Shown here in pieces: positions 42,207-53,084 of a DNA stretch of 64,000 bases; the first letter of the stretch is position 1; every line of letters begins with the position of its first letter. A model generated the notes under the pieces. That model had not been told where the DNA came from and ran no database searches. It saw only the letters and a program-made list of their open reading frames with translations. Origin of the DNA: Lactarius indigo (Eukaryota > Basidiomycota > Agaricomycetes > Russulales > Russulaceae); NCBI GenBank assembly GCA_025766275.1, contig JAFKAC010000020.1:62001-126000 (forward strand). The letters run 5' to 3'. Both the position numbers and the translations under genes were made by a program.

Positions 42207-45200
42207 GAGCTGACAGGGAGGCCAATTCAATGTATAGTGTTCGAGATAGTGCTATGACAATCAAAGTCCTCGTTCGCCTCTACTACAAAGAAGCTCGCGT
42301 AAATGTGCTGCTGGACAGTGGTGCAACAGACAACCTAATCGACCGAAACCTAATCCAAAAACTTGGACTAGGAACCACTCCTCTAAAGCCACCCAGATTG
42401 GTCCGGAATGTAGATGGATCACTAAACAAAGATGGCACCATGACAGAAACATGCCAACTATGGATAAAAAGAGGAGAAGAAGAAACTCCTTTCCAGTTTT
42501 TCGTAACCAGCCTAGGGGAAGACAGAATGATCTTTGGATACCCCTGGTTCGAACACGAAAACCCAGACATAGACTGGAAGAAACAAGAGCTGAAAGGAGA
42601 AGCCGTCACCGTCCTGACAGGAGGGTACCGCTTCCGAAGAAAGCGACACCAAGAAGCGAAAGCGGCAGCAACCAAAACAACCTTTGACCCAGTAAAAGAA
42701 ACTACAATCCCAGAAGAATACCAGCGCCACAACAAAGTATTCTCAGACGAAGAAGCACAGCGCTTTCCCCCAGAAAGAGAAGAAGACCACCCCATCACAT
42801 TGCGACCAGATGCACCCAACAAGATCAACTGCAAAATCTATCCCTTGACTCCAGAAGAAGACAAGGAGTTGAAGGCATATCTCGACGAAAACATAGCAAA
42901 AGGATACATCTATGAAGGAAGCTCCCCCTACGCTTCCTCCTTCTTCTTCAGAAAGAAAACAGACGGAGGGTTGCGTCCTATCCTGGACTACAGACCCCTA
43001 AACACCTGGACAATAAAAGACACTTACCCACTACCTCTCATCTCCGACATCCTGACCAACTTAAATGGGAAAACACTGTTCTCAAAGTTCGATATCAGAT
43101 GGGGGTACCATAACATCCGCATAAAAGAGGAAGACCAGTGGAAGGCAGCCTTCAAGACACCAAGGGGGCTGTTCATCCCTCGAGTCATGACCTTCGGCCT
43201 CACAAATGCACCAGCCACCTTTGCAAGAACCATGAGCAGAATACTTCGACCACTTATGGACAAATACCCAAGAGAGCTATTTGTGTACATGGACGATGTC
43301 CTGATAGCCACAGAAGAAGATACAGAACGCCACAGACAAATTGTACACGAGTTCTTGGAAATCTGTGAAAAGGAATCTTATTTCCTCAAAGCGTCGAAAT
43401 GCGTGTTCGAACAAAGAAAGATCCACTACCTAGGCATTGTCATCGATGGGTCTCAAATCAAAATCGACCCAAAGAAGGTAGAAGGACTAAAAGACTGGCC
43501 AAGAGACATCAAGTCAGTCAAACAAGCAAGAAGCGTGTTGGGAACACTAAGTTATCAGCGACCCTTCATCCCCAACTTCGCTCACTTAGCAAGACCCATC
43601 ACGGACACAATAAAGATGTCAGAAGGACCCTTCAGATGGACAAAGGAAGCAGCAGAAGCCTTAGAAGCTCTCATCACGCTTGTGTGCAAAGACCCCATCT
43701 TATGTCAACCAGATATGGACAAACCTTTCGAACTAGAAGTAGATGCCTCCGCTTTCGCCACAGGGGCAATCTTAACACAAAGAGATAGCCGAAACAAACC
43801 ACAAGCTGTGGGATACTTCTCCAAATCATTTTCAGAAGCGGAGCGCAACTATGACATCCATGACAGGGAACTCCTGGCAGTAATCAGAGGACTGGAACAC
43901 TGGAGACACCTTCTTTTAGGGTCCCCCCACGAAATTACAGTGTTTACAGACCACAAAAACCTGGAATATTATCGCCACCCTCGACAAATCAATAGGAGAG
44001 TGGCGCGCTACATCCCCAGACTTGCAGACTATCACATCAAACTTCACCACAAACCCGGACCCCAAAACCATGCTGATGCCCTGTCAAGACGCCCTGACCA
44101 CGACACCGGAGCAGGGGATAACACTAATGTAGTGGTCCTGACCCCAACCATCTTCGCAAACTCCGCTCTCTCCATAAGGATAGATGACCGGGTCATGGCA
44201 CACCAATTAGACCACCAAGACACTCTGAACGAGTGGGCCGCCCCCTTCCACCTAGTAAAACAAGGCAAACACTGGTGGAGAGGTGACAAACTGGTGGTTG
44301 TGGACAACACACCGCTAAAGAGGGGGGTAATTTCCCTGTTTCACGATACAAAAACAGCTGGACACCCCAGAATAACAAAGACCTTGTGGTTAGTGTCACA
44401 AGACTTTTGGTGGCCAAACATGAAAGACGACATATCCGCATATGTAAAGGGCTGTGCCACATGCCAATCAAACAAGAACTTCCCTGGGAACCCGAAACCA
44501 CCGATATTCCCCATCAAGACTAACCCAGAAGCACTCCCTTTTGAAACCATCGCTCTAGACTTTATCACAAAGCTACCCCAATCAGAAGACAATGACACAA
44601 TTCTCACCATCACGGATCATGACTGTTCCAAAGCAGCCTTCTTTATCCCATGCAGCGAAACAATAGACGCAGAAGGAGTGGCAAAACTCTATGCCAAAAC
44701 TGTCCTGCCACACTATGGACTACCAAGAAGGGTCATCTCCGACAGAGACCCCAGATTCACAGCGAAGTTCATCAAAGAACTGTGCAGAGTGCTTGACATA
44801 GAACAAAACATCAGCACAGCATACCACCCACAAACAGATGGACAATCAGAGCGAACAAACCAGTGGTTAGAACAGTACCTCCGAATGTTCATAAACCATC
44901 AACAAGACAATTGGACGGAGCTACTACCACTGGCACAGTACACCCACAACTCCTGGCCAAGCGCAACCACTAAAAAGGCACCCTACGAATTAATCCTTGG
45001 GTACATCCCAAGAGTACACCAACCAGAAAGAACGACCACAGTACCAGGAACACAAGAGAGATTGGAGCGAATCCAGGAAGCCAGAAGGACCGCCCAAGCA
45101 GCAATTACCCATGCACAGTCACTCTACAAAGGATCCTCTCGCTTCGAACAACACACAGAAGGAGATAGTGTGTGGCTGGATGCCAGGAACTTGAAAACAA

Positions 45201-47071
45201 CGCACCCCAGTTTCAAGTTAGCCCCAAAAAGATATGGACCCTTCAGGGTCACAAAGAAGATCTCCACCACCACATATGCCCTGAAACTTCCCCATCAGTG
45301 GCGGATCCACCCAGTATTCCATGCGTCACTCCTGATGCCATACAAAGAAACCTCCATACATGGAAAGAACTTTACGGAACCACCCCCAGATCTAGTAGAT
45401 GGAGAACAGGAGTGGGAAGTCGAGAAAATACTAGAAACAAGACGCCACAGGAACCAGTTACAGTTCCTAATCAAGTGGCAGGGATACTCCGATGCACACA
45501 ACAGTTGGGAACCAGAAAAGAACCTCAACGCCCCAGAACTTATTCAGGAACACTTTGAAAGCAACCCCAGAAGCGAAGGAGCAAAGCAATGGTTAAAACG
45601 AAAGGAAGTAATAGTACGAACAGCAACCACCTTCCCCACTAGCTTCCCCACCATGCCCTCTCGCTCCTCCTCTGTAGAACGTCTTGTTGCTCGTGCCATG
45701 GAAAGAGGCTCCTTTGACGAAACACCCTCGGTCACACCCTCCTCTGGCTATTCTCCCTTCCCAGCACGACCCCCTTCCTTGCCTTCACTCATCCAGGAAC
45801 CACAACCCATCGATCCCACCATGCCCAGCGTCATAGAAACAGAAGGAGGAGGAATAGCCCTTCGCGTTCCCCCTCCTGGACACACAGCTCCCCCTACTCC
45901 CGAGATACACCGACCTACCACCTCCCCCCCTGATCCTAGAGTGGCCATGGCTCGTCTCAGCGAAATAGCCAACGACCCAATCATGGACGCGCTCCCCATT
46001 AACTATGAAAGGATGCACATCACTGCTGAAGAAGACGATGACCCTGGCTACCCCTTCTTCTTGAACGACCCCTGGAGCAACCACTATGTCCACTTCCTCA
46101 TCCCTGACGACGCTGATCCAACCTCGTACATCCGAAAGGATGCCAAATGGATCAAGATCAGCGAAAACAAAGAAGATGTCATCGGCACCATGGGCAAGAA
46201 CCTCCCTCACTATGGCCTCCCCCTCTTCCTCCTTCCCAGAAATGACGACCCCCACAATCCAGCTCCCCCCATCACCCCAGCTCAGATGCAGAACTTGGAT
46301 GAAGCTTCCCCCACAGCCAGACAAGTCGATGAAGTCCTAGAAGACCTGAAAGATGACCGCCTCATAGCAGAAGTCTCTAGGACTCGCCGACTTTTGCGAA
46401 ACCAGAAGGCCCTCCGAAAGGAGATTGAAGGCCTGTACAAGACGATGGAGCCCCTCAAAAGGCACCTCCTCAACATGGACATGCAACTAACCAGCACCCG
46501 AAGAAGGTTGCAAGAACACAAAGCCTATGTCCGGATTGCAGACCGATGGCTCACACTACACCCCCCTCCTCCGGAAGAAGAAACTCACCCCTTTGGAGTC
46601 CACCACATTCCTGCCCCTGCTCCACCTCGCTACCACTCCATGCCAAGACTCCACGACGAACCAGAGGGACCTAGCCCCTCTGCAGAAAGGAAGAAGAGAC
46701 GCAAGCGCAGAGCCAACAAGAAGGAGACCGGTACCATCCGACTTTGTTACAGGTGTCAGTCTGAAGACCACCTCTCCTTCGCCTGCCCTCAAAAACAGAA
46801 GTTTTGCTGGAGGTGTTCTAGCACTGACCACTTCCCCTATCAGTGCCTCTGGCCAGCCCCAGAAGAACGCACTCAGTGGTGTGGCAAGTGCTTTACCAGC
46901 AACAGCCATGAAGAAATCAAGTGCCCCAAGTATGAAAATTGTCGCAAGTGTGGGGCCCATGGTCCCTTCAATTTCCTTCGCCAACATCGCTGCCCCCTCC
47001 CTCACGAAAGCACCCCCTCCAACGATGTAGACAACGATGTCTATGACCTGATGGACTTCGAAGCACTCTAG
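42188..47071 (+). CDS. pol: Pol of element C, intact, with post-chromodomain zinc-knuckle tail
   Basis: About 1627 codons without a stop. Order: protease LLDSGATDNLI (about 42310), RT with YMDDVLIA (about 43288), RNase H (LEVDASAFATGAILTQ), integrase zinc region (CATCQSNKN about 44455), core (TITDHD, SDRDPRF, QSERTNQWLEQYL) and chromodomain (about 45410-45560, FLIKWQGYSDAHNSW). The tail then has MPSRSSSVERLV, PFFLN, GTMGKNLPHYGLPLF, a helical segment (about 46370-46540), a basic patch and four knuckles: CYRCQSEDHLSFAC, CWRCSSTDHFPYQC, CGKCFTSNSHEEIKC and CRKCG...HRC, ending with an acidic DNDVYDLMDFEAL. It is the best reference copy for the tail module. Confidence 0.97.
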   Translation: MRCRPVRADREANSMYSVRDSAMTIKVLVRLYYKEARVNVLLDSGATDNLIDRNLIQKLGLGTTPLKPPRLVRNVDGSLNKDGTMTETCQLWIKRGEEETPFQFFVTSLGEDRMIFGYPWFEHENPDIDWKKQELKGEAVTVLTGGYRFRRKRHQEAKAAATKTTFDPVKETTIPEEYQRHNKVFSDEEAQRFPPEREEDHPITLRPDAPNKINCKIYPLTPEEDKELKAYLDENIAKGYIYEGSSPYASSFFFRKKTDGGLRPILDYRPLNTWTIKDTYPLPLISDILTNLNGKTLFSKFDIRWGYHNIRIKEEDQWKAAFKTPRGLFIPRVMTFGLTNAPATFARTMSRILRPLMDKYPRELFVYMDDVLIATEEDTERHRQIVHEFLEICEKESYFLKASKCVFEQRKIHYLGIVIDGSQIKIDPKKVEGLKDWPRDIKSVKQARSVLGTLSYQRPFIPNFAHLARPITDTIKMSEGPFRWTKEAAEALEALITLVCKDPILCQPDMDKPFELEVDASAFATGAILTQRDSRNKPQAVGYFSKSFSEAERNYDIHDRELLAVIRGLEHWRHLLLGSPHEITVFTDHKNLEYYRHPRQINRRVARYIPRLADYHIKLHHKPGPQNHADALSRRPDHDTGAGDNTNVVVLTPTIFANSALSIRIDDRVMAHQLDHQDTLNEWAAPFHLVKQGKHWWRGDKLVVVDNTPLKRGVISLFHDTKTAGHPRITKTLWLVSQDFWWPNMKDDISAYVKGCATCQSNKNFPGNPKPPIFPIKTNPEALPFETIALDFITKLPQSEDNDTILTITDHDCSKAAFFIPCSETIDAEGVAKLYAKTVLPHYGLPRRVISDRDPRFTAKFIKELCRVLDIEQNISTAYHPQTDGQSERTNQWLEQYLRMFINHQQDNWTELLPLAQYTHNSWPSATTKKAPYELILGYIPRVHQPERTTTVPGTQERLERIQEARRTAQAAITHAQSLYKGSSRFEQHTEGDSVWLDARNLKTTHPSFKLAPKRYGPFRVTKKISTTTYALKLPHQWRIHPVFHASLLMPYKETSIHGKNFTEPPPDLVDGEQEWEVEKILETRRHRNQLQFLIKWQGYSDAHNSWEPEKNLNAPELIQEHFESNPRSEGAKQWLKRKEVIVRTATTFPTSFPTMPSRSSSVERLVARAMERGSFDETPSVTPSSGYSPFPARPPSLPSLIQEPQPIDPTMPSVIETEGGGIALRVPPPGHTAPPTPEIHRPTTSPPDPRVAMARLSEIANDPIMDALPINYERMHITAEEDDDPGYPFFLNDPWSNHYVHFLIPDDADPTSYIRKDAKWIKISENKEDVIGTMGKNLPHYGLPLFLLPRNDDPHNPAPPITPAQMQNLDEASPTARQVDEVLEDLKDDRLIAEVSRTRRLLRNQKALRKEIEGLYKTMEPLKRHLLNMDMQLTSTRRRLQEHKAYVRIADRWLTLHPPPPEEETHPFGVHHIPAPAPPRYHSMPRLHDEPEGPSPSAERKKRRKRRANKKETGTIRLCYRCQSEDHLSFACPQKQKFCWRCSSTDHFPYQCLWPAPEERTQWCGKCFTSNSHEEIKCPKYENCRKCGAHGPFNFLRQHRCPLPHESTPSNDVDNDVYDLMDFEAL

Positions 47072-47085
47072 GGAGAGTTGACTTA

Positions 47086-47097
47086 GAGAGGGGCTCA
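47086..47097 (+). other. Polypurine tract of element C
   Basis: GAGAGGGGCTCA precedes the 3' LTR; it is less pure than those of A, B and D. Confidence 0.5.
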
Positions 47098-47676
47098 TGT
47101 TATGATCCGACGCTTCGGACCTAAGTCACAGTATGTCTCCACCCTGCCTTCCCCCTTTTGTACTATACCTTGTTACCAAAGGAGCTACTGTTACTAGTGG
47201 CGCTGTTTCTTTGATCCGAACTTCTGTTTACTCCGTTTAGTCTCTTTGATATTGTGTGGACTTGTGTTCATGTTGTTTGGAACCCTGTCCTATATAAACC
47301 TGTACCATAGACCATAGGAAGCCAGACTTGGCTTCGTTTGCAATCTAGCAATCTTGCCTCCGTACTTTGGTGTGACCTCGCCTTATTCCTCTCTTCTTGT
47401 GCATCCCCTACCTCAGTCCCTAACCAGGACACTTCGAAGTCTTTGCAGTTGAACTATATCAACGCATTACACCGGTTATACTCTGTGCACTAGCAAGATC
47501 AAGTGTAGAGAAGTGTTAGACACTTCGGACGAGGAGTCCTACATTACAGAGTAGTGCTGCACCTTGTGCCACACTTATATCACTCGTATTTCATAGCAAT
47601 AAGACAACAGAGGTCTTCGCTTGATACTTGTGTGATTCAGAACCTTTAGAACCCACGCCCCTGCTAGGGCGTAACA
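47098..47676 (+). repeat. 3' LTR of element C
   Basis: 579 bp, followed by TAATA and then the interrupted protease codon run of element B. Confidence 0.96.
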
Positions 47677-50547
47677 TAATAGACTTGGGTGCAACCGACA
47701 ATTTCATTAGCACAAACCTCCTGAAGCGACTTAAAATCGCTTGGCTGGCAACCAAACAACCCATCAAGATATGGAATGTTGATGGAACCCACAATCAAGG
47801 AGGGGAAATCACATCCTTCACCAATCTCACCGTCAAGACAGGAGGAAAAACCCAAAATCTTCGATTCCTTATCACCGACTTAGGAAATGACGAAGTTATA
47901 CTTGGGTACCCCTGGTTTATGGCCTTCAAACCCAAATTCCACTGGCAGGATGCCACACTCGACGAAGAATTCCAACCAGTAGTTATCACAAGCCTCAACT
48001 TGTCCGACGAAGCCATGCCATTAGAAGCAACCATTAAGGCATTGGAGACGTATCAACTGGACGAGTTAGCATGGGAACAACTAGAAAATAAAGACGACCC
48101 CCATATCAGGCTGCGTAAGACAACCACAGCCTCCGAGTTGGCACAGCAGGAAGCAGCCAAGAAACCCCAAAAAACCTTCGAAGAAATGGTCCCAGAAGAA
48201 TACTGCCGACATCAGAAGGTCTTTAGTGAAGAAGCGTCTCAGCGTTTTCCCCCATCACGACCGTGGGACCACGCCATCGACTTAGTTCTGAACGCCCCAG
48301 AAACAATGGATTGCAAAATATACCCACTTACAATCCCAGAAACGGAAAAATTGACGGAGTTCGTGACTGAACACCTGGACAAGAAGTATATCCAACCGTC
48401 AAAATCCCCCTACGCCTCCCCCTTCTTCTTTATCAAGAAGAAGGACGGAAAATTGCGCCCCATACAAGACTATCGCCACCTTAACGAGCTCACTATAAAG
48501 AATCACTACCTGCTTCCCCTAATTCCAGAACTAATTGATAAGATTCGGGAAGCGCGACTCTACTCAAAGCTCGATATCCATTGGGGGTACAATAATGTCT
48601 GAATCAAACAAGGGGATGAGTGGAAAGCAGCGTTCAAAACAAATCAGGGACTGTTCGAACCCCGGGTCATGTTTTTCGGCCTTACCAACTCTCCTAGCAC
48701 CTTCCAAACGATGATGGACACCATTTTCCGGGAGTTAGTATTGACGGGAGAAGTTATTGTCTATATGGATGACATCTTAATCGCAACTGCAGACGACCAC
48801 ACCCACCATAGACAAGTACTACACCAAGTCCTCGACCTCTGCGACGAACACAACCTATACATTAAACCCGAAAAATGCGTGTTTGAGGTCTATGAGGTGG
48901 AGTACCTAGGATTAATCACTGGGCATGGACGACTGCAAATGGACCCGGTCAAGGTTCAAGGAGTACGGGACTGGAAGGCACCAACATTGCTAAAAGAAGT
49001 ACGGGCCTTCCTGGGATTCTGCAATTTTTATCGACGCTTCATAAGGGGATTTTCAACTATTGCAAGACCGCTCCATGACCTTACAAAAAAGAATACCCCA
49101 TGGGAATGGACAGAAGCTAGGCAGAAGGCATTCGATACCATCAAGGAACAAATCAGTTCCGAACCCGTGCTGTTATTCCCAAAACTAGATCAACCCTTCG
49201 AAATCGAAGTTGATGCTTCAAGTTACACCTTAGGAGCAGTCCTAAACCAGAAAGGAGAAGATAACAAGATACACCCAGTCGCATTCTACTCCGAATCCCT
49301 ATCGGAGGCAGAACGCAATTACAACATTTATGACAGGGAACTACTAGCGATCGTCAAAGCACTATGTACCTGGCGTACCTACCTTGTGGGATCCCCCCAT
49401 CTAATAACAATCCACACCGACCACGCCAATCTACAATACTGGAAAGAACCTAGGAAGATTAGTCGACGAGTAGCACGAGAATTCCAGGAACTGTTGGAAT
49501 ACAACTTCATACTCAAACACATCCCCGGCACAAAAAATACACAAGCAGACTCCCTATCACGGAGACCCGACTATGATGACGGTACCAGAGATAACGATCA
49601 TGTCACAGTACTCCCAGAAGACATATTCCTCAAAGTAACTCAAACGTCTATGCACGATATGGACATTTGGACTCAGATTGCACAAAACATGGACGAAGCG
49701 ATGCTCCTCCCTTGGATAGAACCACACAACCTGAAGAAACACAACAGGCTGTGGTGGAAGGGCGACGCCCTCGTTGTTGTGGGAAACAACGACCTTAAAC
49801 GGGGGGTAATCACCTTTTTCCACGATACTCCAAGCGCGGGACATCCGGGAATCGCAAACACCTTAGAACTGTTACGACGCGATTTCTGGTGGCCCAACAT
49901 GTGTAAGGATGTGGAAGCTTACGTCAAAGGATGCGCGATATGCCAAAGCAACAAAATCAATCCCCACTGACAGAAACCCCACCTATTTCCCATAACCACC
50001 AAACCATCAGTGGAACCATTCGAAGTAATAGCTATGGATTTCATCGTCAAACTCCCAACATCAAAAGGATTCGATTCGATCCTCACGATCACAGATCATG
50101 ATTGCTCAAAAGCGGCAATATTCATACCATGCAACGAAACCATAACATCAGAAGGTGTAGCAAAACTCTACCTCCGACACGTCTATCCCCATTACAGTCT
50201 ACCCCGAAGAATCATCTCGGATCGAGATCCGAGATTCGCATCCACCTTTATGAGACAACTATGCAAGACACTAGGAATACAGCAAAATGTATCATCAGCA
50301 TATCACCCTCAAACAGACGGCCAATCGGAACGCACCAACCAATGGTTGGAGCAATACCTGCAACATTGGTGTAACGTACAACAAGATAACTGGGCGGAGT
50401 TACTACCCATGGCACAATTCGCTCACAACTCCTGGAAAAACGCCACCACTAAACACTCCCCTTTCTCGCTTATCATGGGATGGGAACCACGGACAACATG
50501 GACCCCCAAACCATCGAGCAACCCCGTGGTGGATCAGAGATTAGAAG

Positions 50548-51076
50548 TGTCACATTTTCACTTTGACTTGCAGCTCGGATTCCTACCCTTACTGTACCGG
50601 TTGCAACTACGGCGGTAAGGTAAATTAGTTGCAGACTTACCTACGGTGATACGGTAGTGCGATAGGTGATTGCATACGATAGCTGACTGAGCGGTGCCTA
50701 AGTGACTCGATACTAGTACAGGTACTAGTCGTATTAGTGTTTGAGATGTTTCTGCGATACGTTGGACGCTACTATACGGTGACTCATAGCAGCGCTTGAA
50801 AGCCTGCTCGACTTGTATTTAATCTGTCTTGCGAAGACCAAGATACACCATCTTGGTCTTCTTGAATCATCACCTGTTTCCCTTCTCTTCTCTTCGAAGT
50901 TCGCCTCTCTTCACCGTAGAGTTCCTAGCAAGTAGCAAGTCTTGTCGGTGTGCCCTCGAGCATTCATTAAGACAAGAGCATGGACCTTCGAGTCGTCGTG
51001 TCAAGGAGGGACTATCCGCTAAGTTGTTATCACCATCTTGAAGCTCAAGTCAAGCTAACATCATGACGACATTACA
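50548..51076 (+). repeat. Solo LTR of the A family inside element B integrase
   Basis: 529 bp from TGTCACATTT to GACATTACA, related along its length to the 506 bp LTR of A. Target duplication AGAAG at 50543-50547 and 51077-51081. Removing it joins DQRLEELLVLQQHAQDS in frame. It keeps ATCTTGGTCTT at 50850-50860 and the same 12 bp inverted repeat. It probably results from LTR-LTR recombination of an older A-family copy. Confidence 0.93.
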
Positions 51077-51687
51077 AGAAGAGTTGCTTGTACTTCAACA
51101 ACACGCGCAGGACAGTATCAAACACGCACAACGCCTTATGGCCCAACGAGGAAAAACGGGGTTCACACCTTATCAACAAGGAGACCAAGTATGGCTAGAA
51201 GGAACCAATCTCCGTACCTTCTATCCCACGAGCAAACTAGCCCTGAAATGATACGGACCTTTCAAAGTCACCAGGGTTCTATCAGAAGTTTCGTATGAAC
51301 TGGAACTTCCGACGTCATGGAAGATACATCCAGTGTTCCATGTGAACCTTCTGACACCCTATAAGGAGATGAAGATGCACGGCACAAATTACGCCTGACC
51401 TCCACTGGACCTTATCGATGGAGAAGAGGAGTATGAAGTGGAGCAAATCGAAGACGCCCAGGAACGAGGGAGAGGGTGCAAACTCCACTACCTAGTGAAG
51501 TGGAAAGGATTCCCATCGAGCGATAACACGTGGGAACCCGCAACAAATATGACCCACGCCGCAGACACCATCAAAGACTATTACCAACGATATCCGACCG
51601 CCGAAGGGGCTGGACGAAAGATATAAAACGACGAACAATCACGACCCACATCTCTCATCCCCCACAATGACCAGCACACCAGTTTTC

Positions 51688-52302
51688 TGTTGATAAGTGA
51701 CCTGTGCGCACTTAGCGGCTCTAATGAACTTGTAGATAACGAACTACAGTAGATTAGATATAAAAGGACTTGTAGATTAGATACTGTTTTGATCTGTACA
51801 ATCTATTACTTATCATTGTGTCACCTATGACATCATGTACTATGACATCATGCGGACTCTTCTGAAGTTGTCATTGTACTACGTCTTTGTTCTTTCTTTA
51901 GATATATCTTTATTGTGATGTCATTATGATATCATCTTAGTCTGGACCCTCCTTGTTCTATATGCCTTGTTCTCCATATGCACACTCCTTTGTCCTGTTG
52001 TAGAACAATGCGCTCCTTGTATTCTGTGACCTGTAGTTACTTCCCTTGTACTAGTGTCACACCTCTGTACAGTATAAGTAGACTGCTTGTACGCCCTGGT
52101 CCACATCAGTTCTCTCACTGCTGTGTGCCAGGTATGTCTTCTCCTCTGTAATACCATCATCAGTTCTTTCACTGCTGTGTGCCAGACACTCTTGCTTTAC
52201 CTTGTCAAGACTTCCCTGTTGCTGTTTCCAGCCACCCAGCCTATCTCACCACAGAACACTTTGTCACTCTGTGAGTATGCTATCTATGTGTGCTGTTCAT
52301 CA
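51688..52302 (+). repeat. 5' LTR of the copia element
   Basis: 615 bp, TGTTGATAAG to GTTCATCA. It contains an internal repeat of CATCAGTTCT-CTCACTGCTGTGTGCCAG near the end. Confidence 0.95.
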
Positions 52303-53084
52303 GGTTATGGGCCCTGGTGCCCTAGCCACTCCACTTGGCTGGTCACTGTCTTCCTAGGAGGACACACCAGGCTAAGGTCTGTCTGGGGCCTTACCAGCCT
52401 TGCCCAAGGCAGAGGACAGTGGGGCGCCACTTGTCTCTGCTAAGGAACCTCCTGTATCATGTACTGCCCAGTAGTCCTACTTTCACCCCTACTGTTTTCC
52501 TAGCCCCTGCGCTATGCGCAAGGAGACTGGGTCTGGTAGCCCCTTAACTTCAAAATATCCAGGCGTGCATGGCCCACTGGGCTGTGTATTGTGGAGCTTA
52601 GCGCCAGCTGTCTCTGGTGCTCCACACTGGGCGCAGGATCTCCTCACCATGGGAGTGTAAAACCTGGTTCAGGCTCTGGGGGGTGTTCACCATTATGGTG
52701 TTCTGCAACCAGATACCTGCCTTGTAGCGGCAATGGGAAAGGATTCAGTAAAGCCACTTGTGGCGATGAGGCAACCAACAGGCCGAGGAGGCTGAGGTAG
52801 ACAGCCTTGGGCTCTGAAAGCATTCCCTTCACCTTCCCCCTGACGCAAACCATTTGAGCTGTGTCCTAGACACATCCTGGCTGGCAGCTAGCTCATGGTA
52901 TGGCAAAGGGATTCCTTCAACCTGGGCCTAGCCCTTGTATCACTGGCATACTATCAGGAGGCAGGATGCGTTAGCGTTCTGGCCTTACAGAATCACAGAC
53001 AGGAGTGGTACCCCCTCTATCTTTGTCTTGCAAACTATGAAGCACTGTCGCTGACTGCTCCTCGGCGATAGATAAAACATCCCA
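52303..53084 (+). other. Leader of the copia element
   Basis: About 780 nt between LTR and ORF, starting GGTTATGGGCCCTGG, which may be the primer site (tRNA not identified). No supported gene. Confidence 0.5.

Larger units (their letters stand above)
39731..47676 (+). mobile_element. Gypsy element C (chromovirus) inserted in B just before its protease motif
   Basis: 579 bp LTRs, target duplication TAATA at 39726-39730 and 47677-47681. I see two differences between the LTRs (GACCGTAGG/GACCATAGG and CGCGTTAC/CGCATTAC), both CpG to CpA. Gag has one TGA; Pol is open throughout. Confidence 0.97.

Noticed and set aside
47628..48602. A fusion protein starting in the element C LTR and running into element B protease
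   Set aside because: The join is the fortuitous reading of the LTR end and target duplication into the interrupted B pol frame.
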